Positions 29,566-42,347 of a stretch of 64,000 nucleotides of DNA are shown piece after piece (position 1 is the first letter of the stretch; each line of letters starts with the position of its first letter). This DNA comes from Rhizobium sp. BK251. Lineage in GTDB: Bacteria; Pseudomonadota; Alphaproteobacteria; Rhizobiales; Rhizobiaceae. The stretch lies in the NCBI RefSeq assembly GCF_004345245.1, contig NZ_SLUQ01000002.1:372001-436000 (forward strand). The letters run 5' to 3'. The translations under genes and the position numbers were made by a program. Below the pieces are notes generated by a model. The model saw only the letters and a list, made by a program, of their open reading frames with translations. It was not told the origin of the DNA and ran no database searches.

Positions 29566-30456
29566 TCAGCATGCCTGCATCTGCGCGGCCGCTTCTATCG
29601 CTTCCCGCTCCGTGAAGACTGCTTCCACCGCCGCATCTATGATTGCGAGCTTCTCAGCCTGGTAGTGCAGGTATTCGGCGATGAAGCCGCGCGAAATCCA
29701 CATGCTGCTTCTGCCTGGAGCCTCTGTCCAGCCGAGGCTCCCGAGCTTCGAGGCATGGCTCACCAGCCGTTTCAGATGCGTGTTCGAGATCAGGAACTGC
29801 TGGTGTATCTCGCGCAGCGAGATGCGCCCGATCAGGACCTTGTCGGCTGCCGGGTCTAGGCTGTCGATCTGTGAGATCAGATAGTCCATCACGACGCCGC
29901 CGGAATTGGCGGAGTTGAATATGTCGAAGGTTTCGCCGGGGTTCCTGATAGATGCACTGTTGAGGATCCGGAGCGCAATCCGTGGCTGGATGTGCTCGAA
30001 GGCGGCCGGATCGGCCGAAAGCCTATCGCTTCGGTCCTTTCCATCGAGATGGTCGAGTACTTGGAGATGTAGGTGAAGCCAGCGCCATATGTGGTCCTTC
30101 GCCATGCTGGTGGGTTCCACCAGGCGCGTGCGACGATTGGCGAGATCAGGGACGAGGCGCAGGAACCGGTAGGTCAGCATCTCCCTCATGAAGGCCGCGG
30201 CGGTGTTGCGGCTTGCGATCCGGTGCTCGACTACGAAGTCAACGAAACGCTCGGAATAGAGAGCCGCCTGGAGGCCGTCCGGATGCCCGTGATAGAGCGC
30301 GATGCCGGCCTGGGCCATCAGCCAACGCTGCCGCGCGGCAAAAACGGACGCCATGCGGGGATTCTCGCTATAAATCTCGATGAGTTCAGTTGCGCAGCGA
30401 ATGACGGCTGTCGGGAAGATGCTGTTTGAAACAAGGTCTTCGGCGCTGAGCGGCAT
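29566..30456 (-). CDS. conserved protein of unknown function with C-terminal winged-helix-like region
   Basis: 296 residues, soluble, no signal peptide. It opens MPLSAEDLVSNSIFPTAVIRCATELIEIYSENPRM. The C-terminal part (about 205-265: SLREIHQQFLISNTHLKRLVSHASKLGSLGW then GRSSMWISRGFIAEY) looks like a winged helix-turn-helix. The middle is helical without a recognisable fold. It converges on the YqeY gene with a 3-base gap. It may be a DNA-binding regulator, but I do not recognise the family. Confidence 0.7.
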   Translation of the reverse strand: MPLSAEDLVSNSIFPTAVIRCATELIEIYSENPRMASVFAARQRWLMAQAGIALYHGHPDGLQAALYSERFVDFVVEHRIASRNTAAAFMREMLTYRFLRLVPDLANRRTRLVEPTSMAKDHIWRWLHLHLQVLDHLDGKDRSDRLSADPAAFEHIQPRIALRILNSASIRNPGETFDIFNSANSGGVVMDYLISQIDSLDPAADKVLIGRISLREIHQQFLISNTHLKRLVSHASKLGSLGWTEAPGRSSMWISRGFIAEYLHYQAEKLAIIDAAVEAVFTEREAIEAAAQMQAC

Positions 30457-31027
30457 GAATGCTTCCGGAGATTAGACCAAATCAATCGCCGTCAGCTAAT
30501 ATGCTGTCAATAAAATTCTATCAAAAGATGCTGAAATATTCGTGATGAGACGGCCCAATAATTGCGCCGGGCCCGACAGATAAGAAGGCAGGAGCTGGGG
30601 GCGCTCCTGCCTTCTTGCACTTTGCCGTCACCTGATGACGCAGGGCCGAGCCCAAATCAGGCTCCTTGATGCAAAGGCACCCTTGCGAGGCGGCGCCGGG
30701 GGTAGGGATGGTGCCTCGCTCGGGGATCATCATCGCAGTCAGAATATGGCCGCGGACAGGCCGGTTCAAATTACAAAAATATAATTTTTGGTAGCAGGGA
30801 TTCGCCGTAAATACGCCACCATCCAATTGAATTGGACACGGTTTAATTGCCGGCACTGCGACGAGGAGTCGCGGCCATTTTCGACATCGTGGCGCTGCCT
30901 CGCCCTTGCCTGCGACGACGCTGCGGCTTCCAGTCCAATACGAGACCCTGTGAATAGCGGGCGCGACGCATAAGTGTCGTGGCAATGGCCCGCCATCCTG
31001 CTTATATGGGACGAGCCAGAGGTTTCC
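30457..31027. other. 571-base intergenic region upstream of dnaG
   Basis: No convincing gene. It holds a perfect 14-bp hairpin (30582-30616), an AT-rich stretch at 30772-30792 and the 15-base palindrome TCCAATT-G-AATTGGA at 30822-30836. The dnaG promoter is probably in the last 250 bases, but I cannot fix it. Confidence 0.5.
30582..30616. terminator. perfect 14-bp hairpin, possible terminator or RNA element
   Basis: AAGAAGGCAGGAGC (30582-30595), 7-base loop, GCTCCTGCCTTCTT (30603-30616). There is no U-run on either side, so a standard Rho-independent terminator is not supported; no gene reads into it closely. It could end an unseen small RNA. Confidence 0.45.
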
Positions 31028-33012
31028 ATGCGATTTTCCAATACGTTTCTCGACGAGATCCGCGACCGCGTTCCGATATCCGATGTGATCGGCCGTCGCG
31101 TGACGTGGGATCGACGCAAGACCAATGTCTCGCGCGGCGACTACTGGGCATGCTGCCCGTTTCACGGCGAGAAATCCCCGAGCTTCCACTGCGAGGACCG
31201 GAAGGGACGCTATCATTGCTTCGGCTGCGGGGTCACCGGAGACCACTTCCGTTTCCTGACTGATCTCGAGGGCCTGAACTTTCCCGAAGCAGTGCAGCAG
31301 ATCGCTGACATGGCGGGCGTCGCGATGCCTGTCGCCGATCCGCAGATGGAAAGGCGCGAGAAGGAGCGAGGCTCGCTCATCGACGTCATGGAGATGGCGA
31401 CGAAGTTCTTCCAGGACCAATTGCAGACGGCGAACGGTGCACGGGCAAGGGCCTATCTGCGCGATCGCGGCCTGACCGGCCGGACGATCGAAACCTTCCG
31501 GCTGGGCTATGCGCCGGAGAGCCGCAATGCGCTCAAGGAGTTCCTGGCCGGCAAGGGCGTCACCAAGGAACAGATCGAGGCCTGCGGCTTGGTAGTGCAC
31601 GAGAACGTGCCCGTCTCCTATGACCGGTTCCGCGATCGCATCATGTTTCCGATCCTGTCGTCCCGGGAAAAGGTGATTGCCTTCGGGGGCCGGGCCATGT
31701 CGCCCGATGCGCCGGCAAAATACCTCAATTCCAACGAGACCGAGCTCTTTCACAAAGGGCGCGTGCTCTACAATTTCGCTAGGGCGCGCCGTGCCATCCA
31801 GGGTGCCGACGGCGCCGGCACCATCATCGCCGTGGAAGGCTATATGGACGTGATCGCCTTGAACCAGGCGGGCGTGGAAAACGCGGTCGCGCCGCTTGGT
31901 ACGGCGCTCACCGAGGATCAGCTGGAACTGCTCTGGAAGATGACGCCGCAGCCGGTGCTCTGCTTCGATGGAGACGGCGCCGGCATCCGCGCGGCCAACC
32001 GCGGCGCCGACCTGGCCTTGCCGCATCTGAAGCCCGGCCGGTCGGTGCGCTTCGCGTTGTTGCCGGACGGCAAGGATCCTGATGACCTCGTTCGCCACGA
32101 GGGCCGTGCGCCGTTCGACAAGGTGCTTGCACAGGCCAAGCCACTTTCGGAGATGCTCTGGGATCGGGAAATCAACACGGGCAAGTTCGACACGCCGGAA
32201 GCCCGCGCCGAGCTGGAAGCGCGGCTGAAACAAATGGTCGGCGTCATCGCGGACGAGAATGTGCGTCGTCACTACCAGCAGGATATTCGAGACCGCCTGA
32301 ACGCTTTCTTCCAGCCGCAGTTTGCAAGCCGCAATGCCCAGGGTGGTGGCTTCGAGCGCAACGGTGGGCGATCATTCGGCTCCCGCAGCGAAGGCCAGGG
32401 CGCCCGTAAATCGTCTCGCCCGCCTGCCGCGTCCGACCGGCTGGTGCGTTCCGGCATGATCAAGGGTCACCAGGAGATGCCGCCGCTGCGCGAGAGCGTA
32501 CTGGCGCTTACCGTCGTCAACCATCCACAGCTGCTGCAGGACGATTATGACGAGATTGCCGCGATCGACTACGAGAGCCGCGAGCTGCAGCGACTCTGGT
32601 CGGCAATGCTCGGCACGGCGGCGGCGACCGCCGCTCCGCATCTGACGGGCGCGCACCTTCTCGAGCGGCTCGAGCAGCAAGGCTTTGCGGCCCTCCTCAA
32701 AGGGCTCGACCAGCAGATCCGCAATGCGCGCCTTTGGACTGCGACCGAGGAGGCGGCCATGGAGGATGCCCGCGAAGGATACCGCCAGGCGCTTGCGCTG
32801 CACAAACGCACCAAGGCGCTGCGCTGGCAGAAGGTGGAACTTGAGCGCGAGATTGCCGAAGTTACGGAGGAGGGCGACAGCGAGCGTGTGGAGCAACTGA
32901 TGCTCGCCTTGCAGCAGGTGCACCTCGAAGGCCTGCGTCTCGAAAACCAGGAAGCGATTATCGATGGTTTCGGCATCATGTCCGGCCGGATCAAGGGAGC
33001 GGCGAAGAGCTG

Positions 33013-33013
<1 letters not shown>
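31028..33013 (+). CDS. dnaG: DNA primase
   Basis: 661 residues from ATG 31028 ([22 protein letters not shown]), with AGAGG upstream; the 30974 start adds 18 unrelated residues. The N-terminal zinc ribbon has [11 protein letters not shown] and YHCFGCG. The TOPRIM core carries [13 protein letters not shown] and [12 protein letters not shown], with catalytic Glu and Asp residues. The C-terminal helicase-binding domain is present (residues about 460-661). It makes RNA primers at the replication fork. Its last base is shared with the recQ start (TGATG), so translation is coupled. Confidence 0.96.
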
Positions 33014-34887
<1,874 letters not shown>

Positions 34888-35140
34888 GCCGCAGCACCTC
34901 ATGGGAATGAAGCGCGCCTGAGCCTCGAGTAGAACGACGTCGACACGATACCTACATAGATCTCATGCCTTCGTTTGAGCCCGATTGGACGCAGTGCCGG
35001 GGTTGAGGTGGTTGCGGCCGAGCCGCCGGCCCGCTGTCTTTCTGATTGCGACGCAAGGCTGGCCCCAAGCGGGCAAGACAAGCCAATGGCGATGTGATAA
35101 CTCGACGAGCCAACGGGAAAGAACAAGAGAAGGGCCGCCA

Positions 35141-36328
35141 ATGACCTCGCCATTTCTGTCGCACATGCGCACGGAACTCGCCGCTCTCAAGGAGGCCGGC
35201 CTTTACAAGTCCGAGCGCGTCATCACCTCGAAGCAGGCCGGCGAGATCGCCATCGCCTCCGGCGAACGGGTTCTCAATTTCTGTGCCAACAACTATCTCG
35301 GCCTCGCCGACAACGAAGAGCTCGCCGAAGCCGGCAAGAAGGCGCTCGACCGCTACGGTTACGGCATGGCATCCGTCCGCTTCATCTGCGGCACGCAGGA
35401 GGAGCACAAGCAGCTCGAGGCCCGCATTTCCTCCTTCCTCGGCATGGAAGACACGATCCTCTATTCCTCCTGCTTCGATGCAAATGGCGGTCTCTTCGAG
35501 ACGCTGCTCGGCGAGGAGGACGCAATCATCTCCGACGCGCTGAACCACGCGTCGATCATCGACGGCGTGCGGCTGTCGAAGGCGAAGCGCTTCCGCTACG
35601 CCAACAACGACATGGCGGCGCTGGAAGAAGAGCTGAAGAAGGCCGAAGGCAGCCGTTTCAAGTTGATCGCCACCGACGGCGTGTTCTCGATGGATGGCAT
35701 CATCGCCAATCTCCAGGGCGTCTGCGATCTCGCCGAGAAATACGGCGCGATGGTCATGGTGGACGACAGCCATGCGGTCGGCTTCGTCGGCAAGCATGGT
35801 CGCGGCTCGGCCGAGTATTGCGGCGTTGAGGGCCGCGTCGACATCATTACGGGCACGCTCGGCAAGGCGCTCGGCGGTGCCTCCGGCGGGTACACATCGG
35901 CAAAGGCCGAGGTTGTCGAATGGCTGCGCCAGCGTTCGCGTCCCTACCTCTTCTCGAACACCCTGGCCCCAGTCATCGCGTCCGCTTCGCTGAAGGTCTT
36001 CGACCTCATCGAAAACGGCGACGCGCTACGCGAGCGGCTTTCCGCCAATGCGAGCCTCTTCCGCACCGAAATGACGAAGCTCGGCTTCACGCTGGCCGGC
36101 GAGGGGCACCCGATCATTCCGGTCATGCTCGGCGATGCGAAGTTGGCGCAGGACATGGCGGCGCTCATGCTCAAGAAGGGCGTCTATGTCATCGGCTTCT
36201 CTTTCCCCGTTGTACCGAAGGGGCAGGCGCGCATCCGCACGCAGATGTCGGCTGCGCATTCCCGGGCAGATGTGGAGCGGACGATTGCCGCCTTTGCGGA
36301 AGCCGGCCGTGAACTTGGCGTAATTTGA
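35141..36328 (+). CDS. kbl: 2-amino-3-ketobutyrate coenzyme A ligase (glycine C-acetyltransferase)
   Basis: 395 residues from ATG 35141 ([23 protein letters not shown]), preceded by AGAAGGG; the 34985 start reads through unrelated sequence. The PLP-dependent alpha-oxoamine synthase fold shows [33 protein letters not shown] and the PLP lysine in [13 protein letters not shown]. It cleaves 2-amino-3-ketobutyrate with CoA to glycine and acetyl-CoA, the second step of threonine breakdown. It precedes tdh by 21 bases in a two-gene operon. Confidence 0.96.
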   Translation: MTSPFLSHMRTELAALKEAGLYKSERVITSKQAGEIAIASGERVLNFCANNYLGLADNEELAEAGKKALDRYGYGMASVRFICGTQEEHKQLEARISSFLGMEDTILYSSCFDANGGLFETLLGEEDAIISDALNHASIIDGVRLSKAKRFRYANNDMAALEEELKKAEGSRFKLIATDGVFSMDGIIANLQGVCDLAEKYGAMVMVDDSHAVGFVGKHGRGSAEYCGVEGRVDIITGTLGKALGGASGGYTSAKAEVVEWLRQRSRPYLFSNTLAPVIASASLKVFDLIENGDALRERLSANASLFRTEMTKLGFTLAGEGHPIIPVMLGDAKLAQDMAALMLKKGVYVIGFSFPVVPKGQARIRTQMSAAHSRADVERTIAAFAEAGRELGVI

Positions 36329-36349
36329 AAGGCTTGAAGGAATAATATC

Positions 36350-37387
36350 ATGTCCAACATGATGAAGGCGCTCGTCAAATCGAAGCCGGAGGTCGGTCTC
36401 TGGATGGAGAATGTGCCCGTCCCCGAGGTTGGCCCGAACGACGTGCTCATCCGGGTAAAGAAGTCGGCGATCTGCGGAACGGACGTTCATATCTGGAACT
36501 GGGACCAATGGGCGCAGAAGACCATCCCCGTGCCGATGGTCGTCGGCCATGAATTCTGCGGCGAGATTGCCGAGATCGGTTCAGCGGTCACCAAATACAA
36601 GGTCGGCGAACGCGTCTCCGGCGAGGGGCACATCGTCTGCGGCAAATGCCGCAACTGTCGCGCCGGCCGCGGTCATCTGTGCCGCAATACACTCGGCGTC
36701 GGCGTCAACCGGCCGGGCTCCTTCGGCGAGTTCCTCTGCATTCCGGAATCGAACGTCGTGCCGATCCCGGACGACATCCCGGATGAGATCGCCGCGATCT
36801 TCGACCCCTTCGGCAACGCCGTGCATACCGCGCTCTCCTTCGATCTCGTCGGTGAGGACGTGCTCGTCACCGGCGCCGGCCCGATCGGCATCATGGGCGC
36901 CCTGGTCGCAAAGCGCTCCGGCGCCCGCAAGGTCGTCATCACCGACATCAATCCGAAGCGGCTGGAGCTCGCTCGCGAACTCGGCATCGACTACGTCGTC
37001 GATGCCTCGAAGGAAAATCTCGCCGATGTCATGAAGGCGATCGGCATGACCGAGGGCTTCGACGTCGGGCTGGAGATGTCAGGCGCGGCGCCTGCCTTCC
37101 GCGACATGATCGACAAGATGAACAATGGTGGCAAGATCGCCATCCTCGGCATCGCGCCGGCCGGCTTTGAGATCGACTGGAACAAGGTCATCTTCAAGAT
37201 GCTCAATCTCAAGGGCATCTACGGCCGCGAGATGTTCGAGACCTGGTACAAGATGATCGCCTTCGTGCAGGGCGGGCTCGATCTTGCGCCGGTCATCACC
37301 CATCGCATCAAGATCGACGAGTTCCGCGACGGTTTCGAGGCGATGCGCTCCGGCAATTCCGGCAAGGTAGTGATGGATTGGATGTAA
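36350..37387 (+). CDS. tdh: L-threonine 3-dehydrogenase
   Basis: 345 residues, zinc-dependent medium-chain dehydrogenase. The catalytic zinc Cys is in [14 protein letters not shown], the structural zinc site is [15 protein letters not shown], and the NAD motif is [15 protein letters not shown]. It oxidises threonine to 2-amino-3-ketobutyrate, the substrate of the upstream kbl product. AAGGA lies 8-9 bases before ATG 36350. A terminator-like region follows at 37491. Confidence 0.97.
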   Translation: MSNMMKALVKSKPEVGLWMENVPVPEVGPNDVLIRVKKSAICGTDVHIWNWDQWAQKTIPVPMVVGHEFCGEIAEIGSAVTKYKVGERVSGEGHIVCGKCRNCRAGRGHLCRNTLGVGVNRPGSFGEFLCIPESNVVPIPDDIPDEIAAIFDPFGNAVHTALSFDLVGEDVLVTGAGPIGIMGALVAKRSGARKVVITDINPKRLELARELGIDYVVDASKENLADVMKAIGMTEGFDVGLEMSGAAPAFRDMIDKMNNGGKIAILGIAPAGFEIDWNKVIFKMLNLKGIYGREMFETWYKMIAFVQGGLDLAPVITHRIKIDEFRDGFEAMRSGNSGKVVMDWM

Positions 37388-37805
37388 CCCCAATTCGCGC
37401 CACAATTGAACAAAGATCGGCCGTATCACCCGGCCGCCCTTGTCAATCGAAAGCCCGCTCCTAAATTAGGAGGGCAATTGTTCCCCGGTGAAGGCCTGTG
37501 GAAAAGGCCTTTTCCGGGATTTCTCGGCTTTTTTTGCTGGAAAAGCTTGACGGGAAGAAAAATTGTGGGAATCACCGTTTGAATCGAAACGGTGAACTGG
37601 GTCAAGGCGGATCACTTAAAACCATGGCCGGAATTTCAAATGCGATCCAGCGCTGCTGTCGAATGCCGGCGATCGTGGTTAATAAGGCATTAGAGGTCAT
37701 TCCGTTAGGTAGGTTCAGGTGATTTGCGGCAGGCGCACAGGCGCCCGGCCTAGACGGTCCGTTCACCTCAGCAAATTCCAAGCGTCAGGGAAAGCGACGA
37801 TATAG
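37388..37805. other. tdh-rpoD intergenic region with three stem-loops
   Basis: Besides the terminator at 37491-37535 there are two further stems. CTCCTAA-A-TTAGGAG (37458-37472) is extended by GCCC/GGGC with one bulged base. TCACCGTTT-gaatcg-AAACGGTGA (37572-37595) has a perfect 9-bp stem. The rpoD promoter lies between here and 37806. No reading frame with family features is seen. Confidence 0.5.
37491..37535 (+). terminator. tdh terminator region
   Basis: AAGGCCT (37491-37497), 7-base loop, AGGCCTT (37505-37511) followed by TTCC, then a 7-T run at 37529-37535 after a weaker CCGGGA/TCTCGG stem. The pair probably ends the kbl-tdh transcript. Confidence 0.6.
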
Positions 37806-39860
37806 ATGGCAACCAAGGTCAAAGAAAACGAAGAAGCAGAAGTCGAACGCGACGGCGCAGCCGATGGTCCGCTTCTCGACCTTTCGGATGACGCGGTCAA
37901 GAAGATGATCAAGGCCGCCAAGAAGCGCGGCTATGTGACCATGGACGAGCTCAACGCCGTCCTGCCGTCGGAAGAGGTGACTTCCGAGCAGATCGAAGAC
38001 ACGATGGCGATGCTTTCCGACATGGGCATCAACGTCGTGGAAGACGAAGAAGCTGAAGAAGCCGGCATGGCTGGCGGCGATGACGACGACGCCGGCGGCG
38101 ACGAGGAGGGCGAGGGCGGCGAGCTTGCGCCGTCGAGCGGTACCGCACTTGCGACCGCCAAGAAGAAAGAGCCGACCGACCGCACCGACGACCCCGTGCG
38201 CATGTACCTGCGCGAGATGGGCTCGGTCGAGCTGCTCTCCCGCGAAGGCGAAATCGCCATTGCCAAGCGCATCGAGGCCGGCCGCGAGACGATGATCGCG
38301 GGTCTCTGTGAGAGCCCGCTGACCTTCCAGGCACTGATCATCTGGCGCGACGAGCTCAACGAAGGCACGACGCTGCTGCGCGAGATCATCGACCTCGAAA
38401 CGACCTACTCCGGCCCCGAGGCCAAGGCCGCCCCCCAGTTCCAGAGCCCCGAGAAGATCGAGGCCGACCGCAAGGCTGCCGAGGAGAAGGAAAAGACGCG
38501 CCGGGCACGCACCGGCGACGATGACATCACCGATGTCGGCGGCGAAGGCCTGCCTCCGGAAGAGGAGGAAGAGGACGAGGACGAATCCAACCTGTCGCTG
38601 GCGGCCATGGAAGCCGAACTGCGGCCGCAGGTCATGGAAACGCTCGACCTGATCGCCGAGACCTACAAGAAGCTGCGCAAGCTGCAGGACCAGCAGGTCG
38701 AGCAGCGCCTGTCGGCTTCCGGCACGCTGTCGTCCGCCCAGGAGCGCCGCTACAAGGAGCTCAAGGACGAACTCATCAAGGCGGTCAAGTCGCTGTCGCT
38801 CAACCAGAACCGCATCGATGCACTCGTCGAGCAGCTCTATGACATCAACAAGCGCCTCGTGCAGAACGAAGGCCGCCTGCTGCGCCTTGCCGAATCCTAT
38901 GGCGTCAAGCGCGATTCGTTCCTCGAGCAGTACCAGGGCGCCGAGCTCGATCCGAACTGGATGAAGTCGATCGGCAACCTTGCCGCCCGCGGCTGGAAGG
39001 AATTCGCCAAGAACGAGAACACGACGATCCGCGACATTCGCCAGGAGATCCAGAATCTCGCAACGGAAACCGGCATCTCGATCTCTGAATTCCGCCGTAT
39101 CGTGCACATGGTGCAGAAGGGCGAGCGCGAAGCGCGCATCGCCAAGAAGGAAATGGTCGAAGCGAACCTTCGTCTCGTCATCTCCATCGCCAAGAAGTAC
39201 ACGAACCGCGGCCTGCAGTTCCTCGACCTGATCCAGGAAGGCAACATCGGCCTGATGAAGGCGGTCGACAAGTTCGAATACCGCCGCGGCTACAAGTTCT
39301 CGACCTATGCCACATGGTGGATCAGGCAGGCGATCACCCGTTCGATCGCCGACCAGGCCCGTACGATCCGTATTCCGGTGCACATGATCGAGACGATCAA
39401 CAAGATCGTCCGTACCTCGCGCCAGATGCTGCACGAGATCGGCCGCGAGCCGACGCCGGAAGAACTGGCCGAAAAGCTGGCCATGCCGCTCGAAAAGGTC
39501 CGCAAGGTCCTGAAGATTGCCAAGGAGCCGATCTCGCTCGAAACCCCTGTTGGTGACGAAGAAGATTCGCATCTCGGTGATTTCATCGAGGACAAGAACG
39601 CGCTGCTGCCGATCGACGCCGCCATCCAGGCGAACCTGCGCGAGACGACAACCCGCGTTCTGGCCTCGCTGACGCCGCGCGAAGAACGCGTGCTGCGCAT
39701 GCGCTTCGGCATCGGCATGAACACGGACCATACGCTCGAGGAAGTCGGCCAGCAGTTCTCGGTCACCCGCGAGCGTATTCGTCAGATCGAGGCGAAGGCG
39801 CTCAGGAAGCTGAAGCATCCGAGCCGTTCCAGAAAGCTCAGGAGCTTCCTGGACAGCTGA
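37806..39860 (+). CDS. rpoD: primary RNA polymerase sigma factor (sigma-70/SigA)
   Basis: 684 residues. Region 1.1 is followed by an acidic stretch ([23 protein letters not shown], about 80-105). Region 1.2 is [31 protein letters not shown]. There is a long acidic non-conserved insert, then core-binding and -10 recognition region 2 ([42 protein letters not shown]) and the region 4 HTH at the C-terminus ([27 protein letters not shown]). It directs RNA polymerase to housekeeping promoters. In most bacteria it follows dnaG; here recQ, kbl and tdh lie between them. Confidence 0.98.
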   Translation: MATKVKENEEAEVERDGAADGPLLDLSDDAVKKMIKAAKKRGYVTMDELNAVLPSEEVTSEQIEDTMAMLSDMGINVVEDEEAEEAGMAGGDDDDAGGDEEGEGGELAPSSGTALATAKKKEPTDRTDDPVRMYLREMGSVELLSREGEIAIAKRIEAGRETMIAGLCESPLTFQALIIWRDELNEGTTLLREIIDLETTYSGPEAKAAPQFQSPEKIEADRKAAEEKEKTRRARTGDDDITDVGGEGLPPEEEEEDEDESNLSLAAMEAELRPQVMETLDLIAETYKKLRKLQDQQVEQRLSASGTLSSAQERRYKELKDELIKAVKSLSLNQNRIDALVEQLYDINKRLVQNEGRLLRLAESYGVKRDSFLEQYQGAELDPNWMKSIGNLAARGWKEFAKNENTTIRDIRQEIQNLATETGISISEFRRIVHMVQKGEREARIAKKEMVEANLRLVISIAKKYTNRGLQFLDLIQEGNIGLMKAVDKFEYRRGYKFSTYATWWIRQAITRSIADQARTIRIPVHMIETINKIVRTSRQMLHEIGREPTPEELAEKLAMPLEKVRKVLKIAKEPISLETPVGDEEDSHLGDFIEDKNALLPIDAAIQANLRETTTRVLASLTPREERVLRMRFGIGMNTDHTLEEVGQQFSVTRERIRQIEAKALRKLKHPSRSRKLRSFLDS

Positions 39861-39887
39861 CGCGTCGAGACGCCATTGAAGTTGAAG

Positions 39888-39916
39888 CCCGGTCAGCCAC
39901 GCTGGCCGGGTTTTTT
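39888..39916 (+). terminator. rpoD terminator
   Basis: CCCGGTCAGC (39888-39897), CAC loop, GCTGGCCGGG (39901-39910) with one G-U pair, then six T. It begins 28 bases after the rpoD stop. Confidence 0.92.
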
Positions 39917-40001
39917 CTTGCCGGCGCCAGTGCATTCGGTTGGCTGTGCATTTTTCATCTTTGTGACTTGATGGCAGGCTTTTAAAAGGCCACATCGGTA
40001 G

Positions 40002-41069
40002 ATGGTCGGAGAGCATCGTTCCGTGAACTGGAAAAAGATTGCCGAGATGCGGGAAGGGATCAACTGGGGCCTCGTCGCCTCGGTCGCGCTGCATCTCGCC
40101 TTTTTCGCGGCCTTCTTCCTCGAATTGCCGGACCTGCCGAAGGCGGAGAAGGAAGAGACCGTCAACGTCCAGCTCGTGCCGCCGCCGGAGGAAAAGAAGC
40201 CCGAGCCGCCGAAACCGGAAGAAAAGAAGCCGGAAGAGCAGGCGAAGAAGGAAGGGCCCGCGCCACCGCCGCCGCCTCCACCGGCGGAGAAGAAGGAAGA
40301 GCAGGCGAAGAAGGAGCCGCCTCCACCGCCGTCGATCCCGGCGCTGCGGCGAGTCTTCCAGTTCGGCGAAAAAGACACCGGCCCTGAGAAGGCCGATGGC
40401 GGCAACTCGTCGCAGGGTGAGGCAAGGCCCGCCACGAGCGCGCCAAAGCCCCACGCAGCGCCGGAGCCACCAGCGCCTCCGCCGCCTATAGGAACGGCGG
40501 GGACGGTGAAGGAGCCACCGGCGAACCCGGTGCCGCAGGATGTCAAGGTGCCGGAAGTCGAAACGGCCGGTGCCGCTCTGGGAAAAGATGGATTGGCGGC
40601 GCAAACGGCGAATGACGCCAAGACGACCTTTGAGCTGGCAGAGCCGCCCAAGCAAACGAAGCCAGATTCTAAGGAAGCATCAGTATCTGCAAAGCCTATG
40701 GAACCGGGCGAACTGACCGAAGCAAAGACGCTTTTTTCGAGGGCTGTAACCGATGATCCCGTCGCAATGACCGCTATGGGCAATTTGCCGCGAAGTGTCC
40801 GCTTTGACGAGCTTTGCGGTAGTGAATTGCAAGAGCAGCTCAGGCATGCGTCTCCGGCCTACGATCCCGTGAGAATGCCCGCTTATCGACTGCAAAGTGG
40901 AACCGTCCTCCAGGTGAACAGCGGAGCGTTTCTCGACAGACTGGGCTGGTACGACCTGAGTTTTAGATGTGAAGTCGATTCTGATGCGATGAAGGTTTTA
41001 TCTTTCGCATTTAAGGTCCGAGGCCCCCTTCCCAAGAGTAAATGGAGGAGTCGCGGAATCTTCGAGTAG
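40002..41069 (+). CDS. DUF930-type protein with TonB-like proline/lysine-rich region
   Basis: 355 residues. One membrane helix near the N-terminus (LVASVALHLAFFAAFFLELP, about 25-45) precedes a long Pro/Glu/Lys-rich segment (about 60-115), like the periplasm-spanning part of TonB or TolA. The C-terminal globular domain (about 250-345) has MGNLPRSVRFDELCGSELQEQL and RLGWYDLSFRCEVDSDAMKVLSFAF, the DUF930 region, with two cysteines that could form a disulfide. The topology suggests an inner-membrane-anchored periplasmic protein. Function unknown. The start may be GTG 40023 rather than ATG 40002. Confidence 0.78.
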   Translation: MVGEHRSVNWKKIAEMREGINWGLVASVALHLAFFAAFFLELPDLPKAEKEETVNVQLVPPPEEKKPEPPKPEEKKPEEQAKKEGPAPPPPPPPAEKKEEQAKKEPPPPPSIPALRRVFQFGEKDTGPEKADGGNSSQGEARPATSAPKPHAAPEPPAPPPPIGTAGTVKEPPANPVPQDVKVPEVETAGAALGKDGLAAQTANDAKTTFELAEPPKQTKPDSKEASVSAKPMEPGELTEAKTLFSRAVTDDPVAMTAMGNLPRSVRFDELCGSELQEQLRHASPAYDPVRMPAYRLQSGTVLQVNSGAFLDRLGWYDLSFRCEVDSDAMKVLSFAFKVRGPLPKSKWRSRGIFE

Positions 41070-41291
41070 CTAAACCTGGGCCCGCTGCTACCGGCGTATC
41101 GTTGAGTGATGCTTTTGATGTTCCGGATCCGGTCCTGGTCATACGGCGTTGCGCAGCTCTCCTGGTGTGTAAGCGCATACGTGGCATGCCCTTCATCCCT
41201 CGCTTGCGCGCCGCGCCCCGCCCGCCTACCTTGCAGCGAGATGCTTTCGGAAACCGGACGGCAACCGTCGTGGACCTCAGGGAGAATTGAC

Positions 41292-42308
41292 ATGCAGCTT
41301 GGTATGATCGGCTTGGGACGCATGGGCAACAACATGGTGCAGCGGCTGATGAAGCACGGCCATGATTGCGTGGTCTATGACACGCGTCCGGAAAGCATGG
41401 CGGATCTGCAGACCCAGGGCGCCAAGGGCAGCACCTCGCTCGAGGAGTTCGTCTCGCTCCTGGCACGGCCGCGGGCGATATGGCTGATGCTGCCGGCCGC
41501 CGTCGTCGATCCCGTACTTGCCAAGCTCGTTCCCCTGCTCGAAAAGGGCGATATTCTCATCGATGGCGGCAACTCCTACTATCACGACGATATCCGGCGC
41601 GCCGGCGAATTGAAGCCGAAGGGCCTGCACTATGTCGATGTCGGCACGAGCGGTGGCGTCTTCGGTCTCGAGCGCGGCTATTGCCTGATGATTGGCGGCG
41701 AGAAGGAAACCGTCCAGCATCTTTCGCCGCTGTTTGCAGCACTTGCACCAGGCATGGGTAGCATTCCGCGCACGCAGAGCCGCGTCGAGAATGCCCGCGA
41801 TAGCACTGCCGAGCTCGGCTATCTCCATTGCGGAAACCACGGCGCAGGCCACTTCGTGAAGATGGTCCACAACGGCATCGAATACGGCATGATGGCGGCC
41901 TATGCCGAAGGCCTCAACATCCTCAGGAACGCCAATATCGGTGCACAGACGCATGCGGTCGATGCTGAGACCGCACCGCTCCTGCATCCGGAACATTACC
42001 AGTATGAATTCGACCTCCCGGAGGTGACCGAGGTCTGGCGGCGCGGCAGCGTCATCAGCTCGTGGCTCCTGGATCTCACGGCCGACGCGCTCTACGAGGA
42101 TCCGGGGCTGCAGAAGTTCGCCGGGCGCGTCTCGGATTCGGGCGAGGGGCGCTGGACGGCGATTGCGGCAATCGATGAGGGCGTGCCGACGCCGGTCCTG
42201 AGCGCCGCGCTGCAGGAGCGCTTCAGCTCGCGCGGCAATGCGGATTTCGCCAACAAGATTCTCTCGGCGATGCGCAGCGAGTTCGGCGGCCACGCCGAGA
42301 AGAAGTAG
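41292..42308 (+). CDS. gnd: 6-phosphogluconate dehydrogenase, decarboxylating, short type
   Basis: 338 residues from ATG 41292, with GGGAGA upstream; the start at 41106 precedes it with non-matching sequence. NAD(P) motif GLGRMGNNM, DIGNS-type GGNSYYHDD, the GTSGGVFGLERGYCLMIGG substrate loop and the catalytic lysine region GAGHFVKMVHNGIEYGMM are intact. The short form (about 330 residues) lacks the second C-terminal half of the E. coli enzyme and usually prefers NAD. It makes ribulose-5-phosphate in the pentose phosphate route. Confidence 0.94.
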   Translation: MQLGMIGLGRMGNNMVQRLMKHGHDCVVYDTRPESMADLQTQGAKGSTSLEEFVSLLARPRAIWLMLPAAVVDPVLAKLVPLLEKGDILIDGGNSYYHDDIRRAGELKPKGLHYVDVGTSGGVFGLERGYCLMIGGEKETVQHLSPLFAALAPGMGSIPRTQSRVENARDSTAELGYLHCGNHGAGHFVKMVHNGIEYGMMAAYAEGLNILRNANIGAQTHAVDAETAPLLHPEHYQYEFDLPEVTEVWRRGSVISSWLLDLTADALYEDPGLQKFAGRVSDSGEGRWTAIAAIDEGVPTPVLSAALQERFSSRGNADFANKILSAMRSEFGGHAEKK

Positions 42309-42347
42309 CAACTAGCCGACGGCAAGGGCAGGGCGGCCACGGCCTGC

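Noticed and set aside
30822..30833. TCCAATTGAATT, an 11/12 vir-box match upstream of dnaG
   Set aside because: It is part of a palindrome, has one mismatch at a fixed position, and a VirG link to primase has no support.
30521..32272. 583-residue open frame antisense to dnaG
   Set aside because: It is opposite a clear primase gene, has no family features, and long antisense frames are common in GC-rich DNA.
37785..40655. 956-residue open frame antisense to rpoD and the DUF930 gene
   Set aside because: It spans two genuine genes and a terminator, and its product is low-complexity Arg/Leu-rich sequence with no recognisable domain.
41042..41290. 82-residue open frame between the DUF930 and gnd genes
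   Set aside because: No ribosome site, no family resemblance, Arg/Pro-rich composition typical of non-coding GC-rich sequence.
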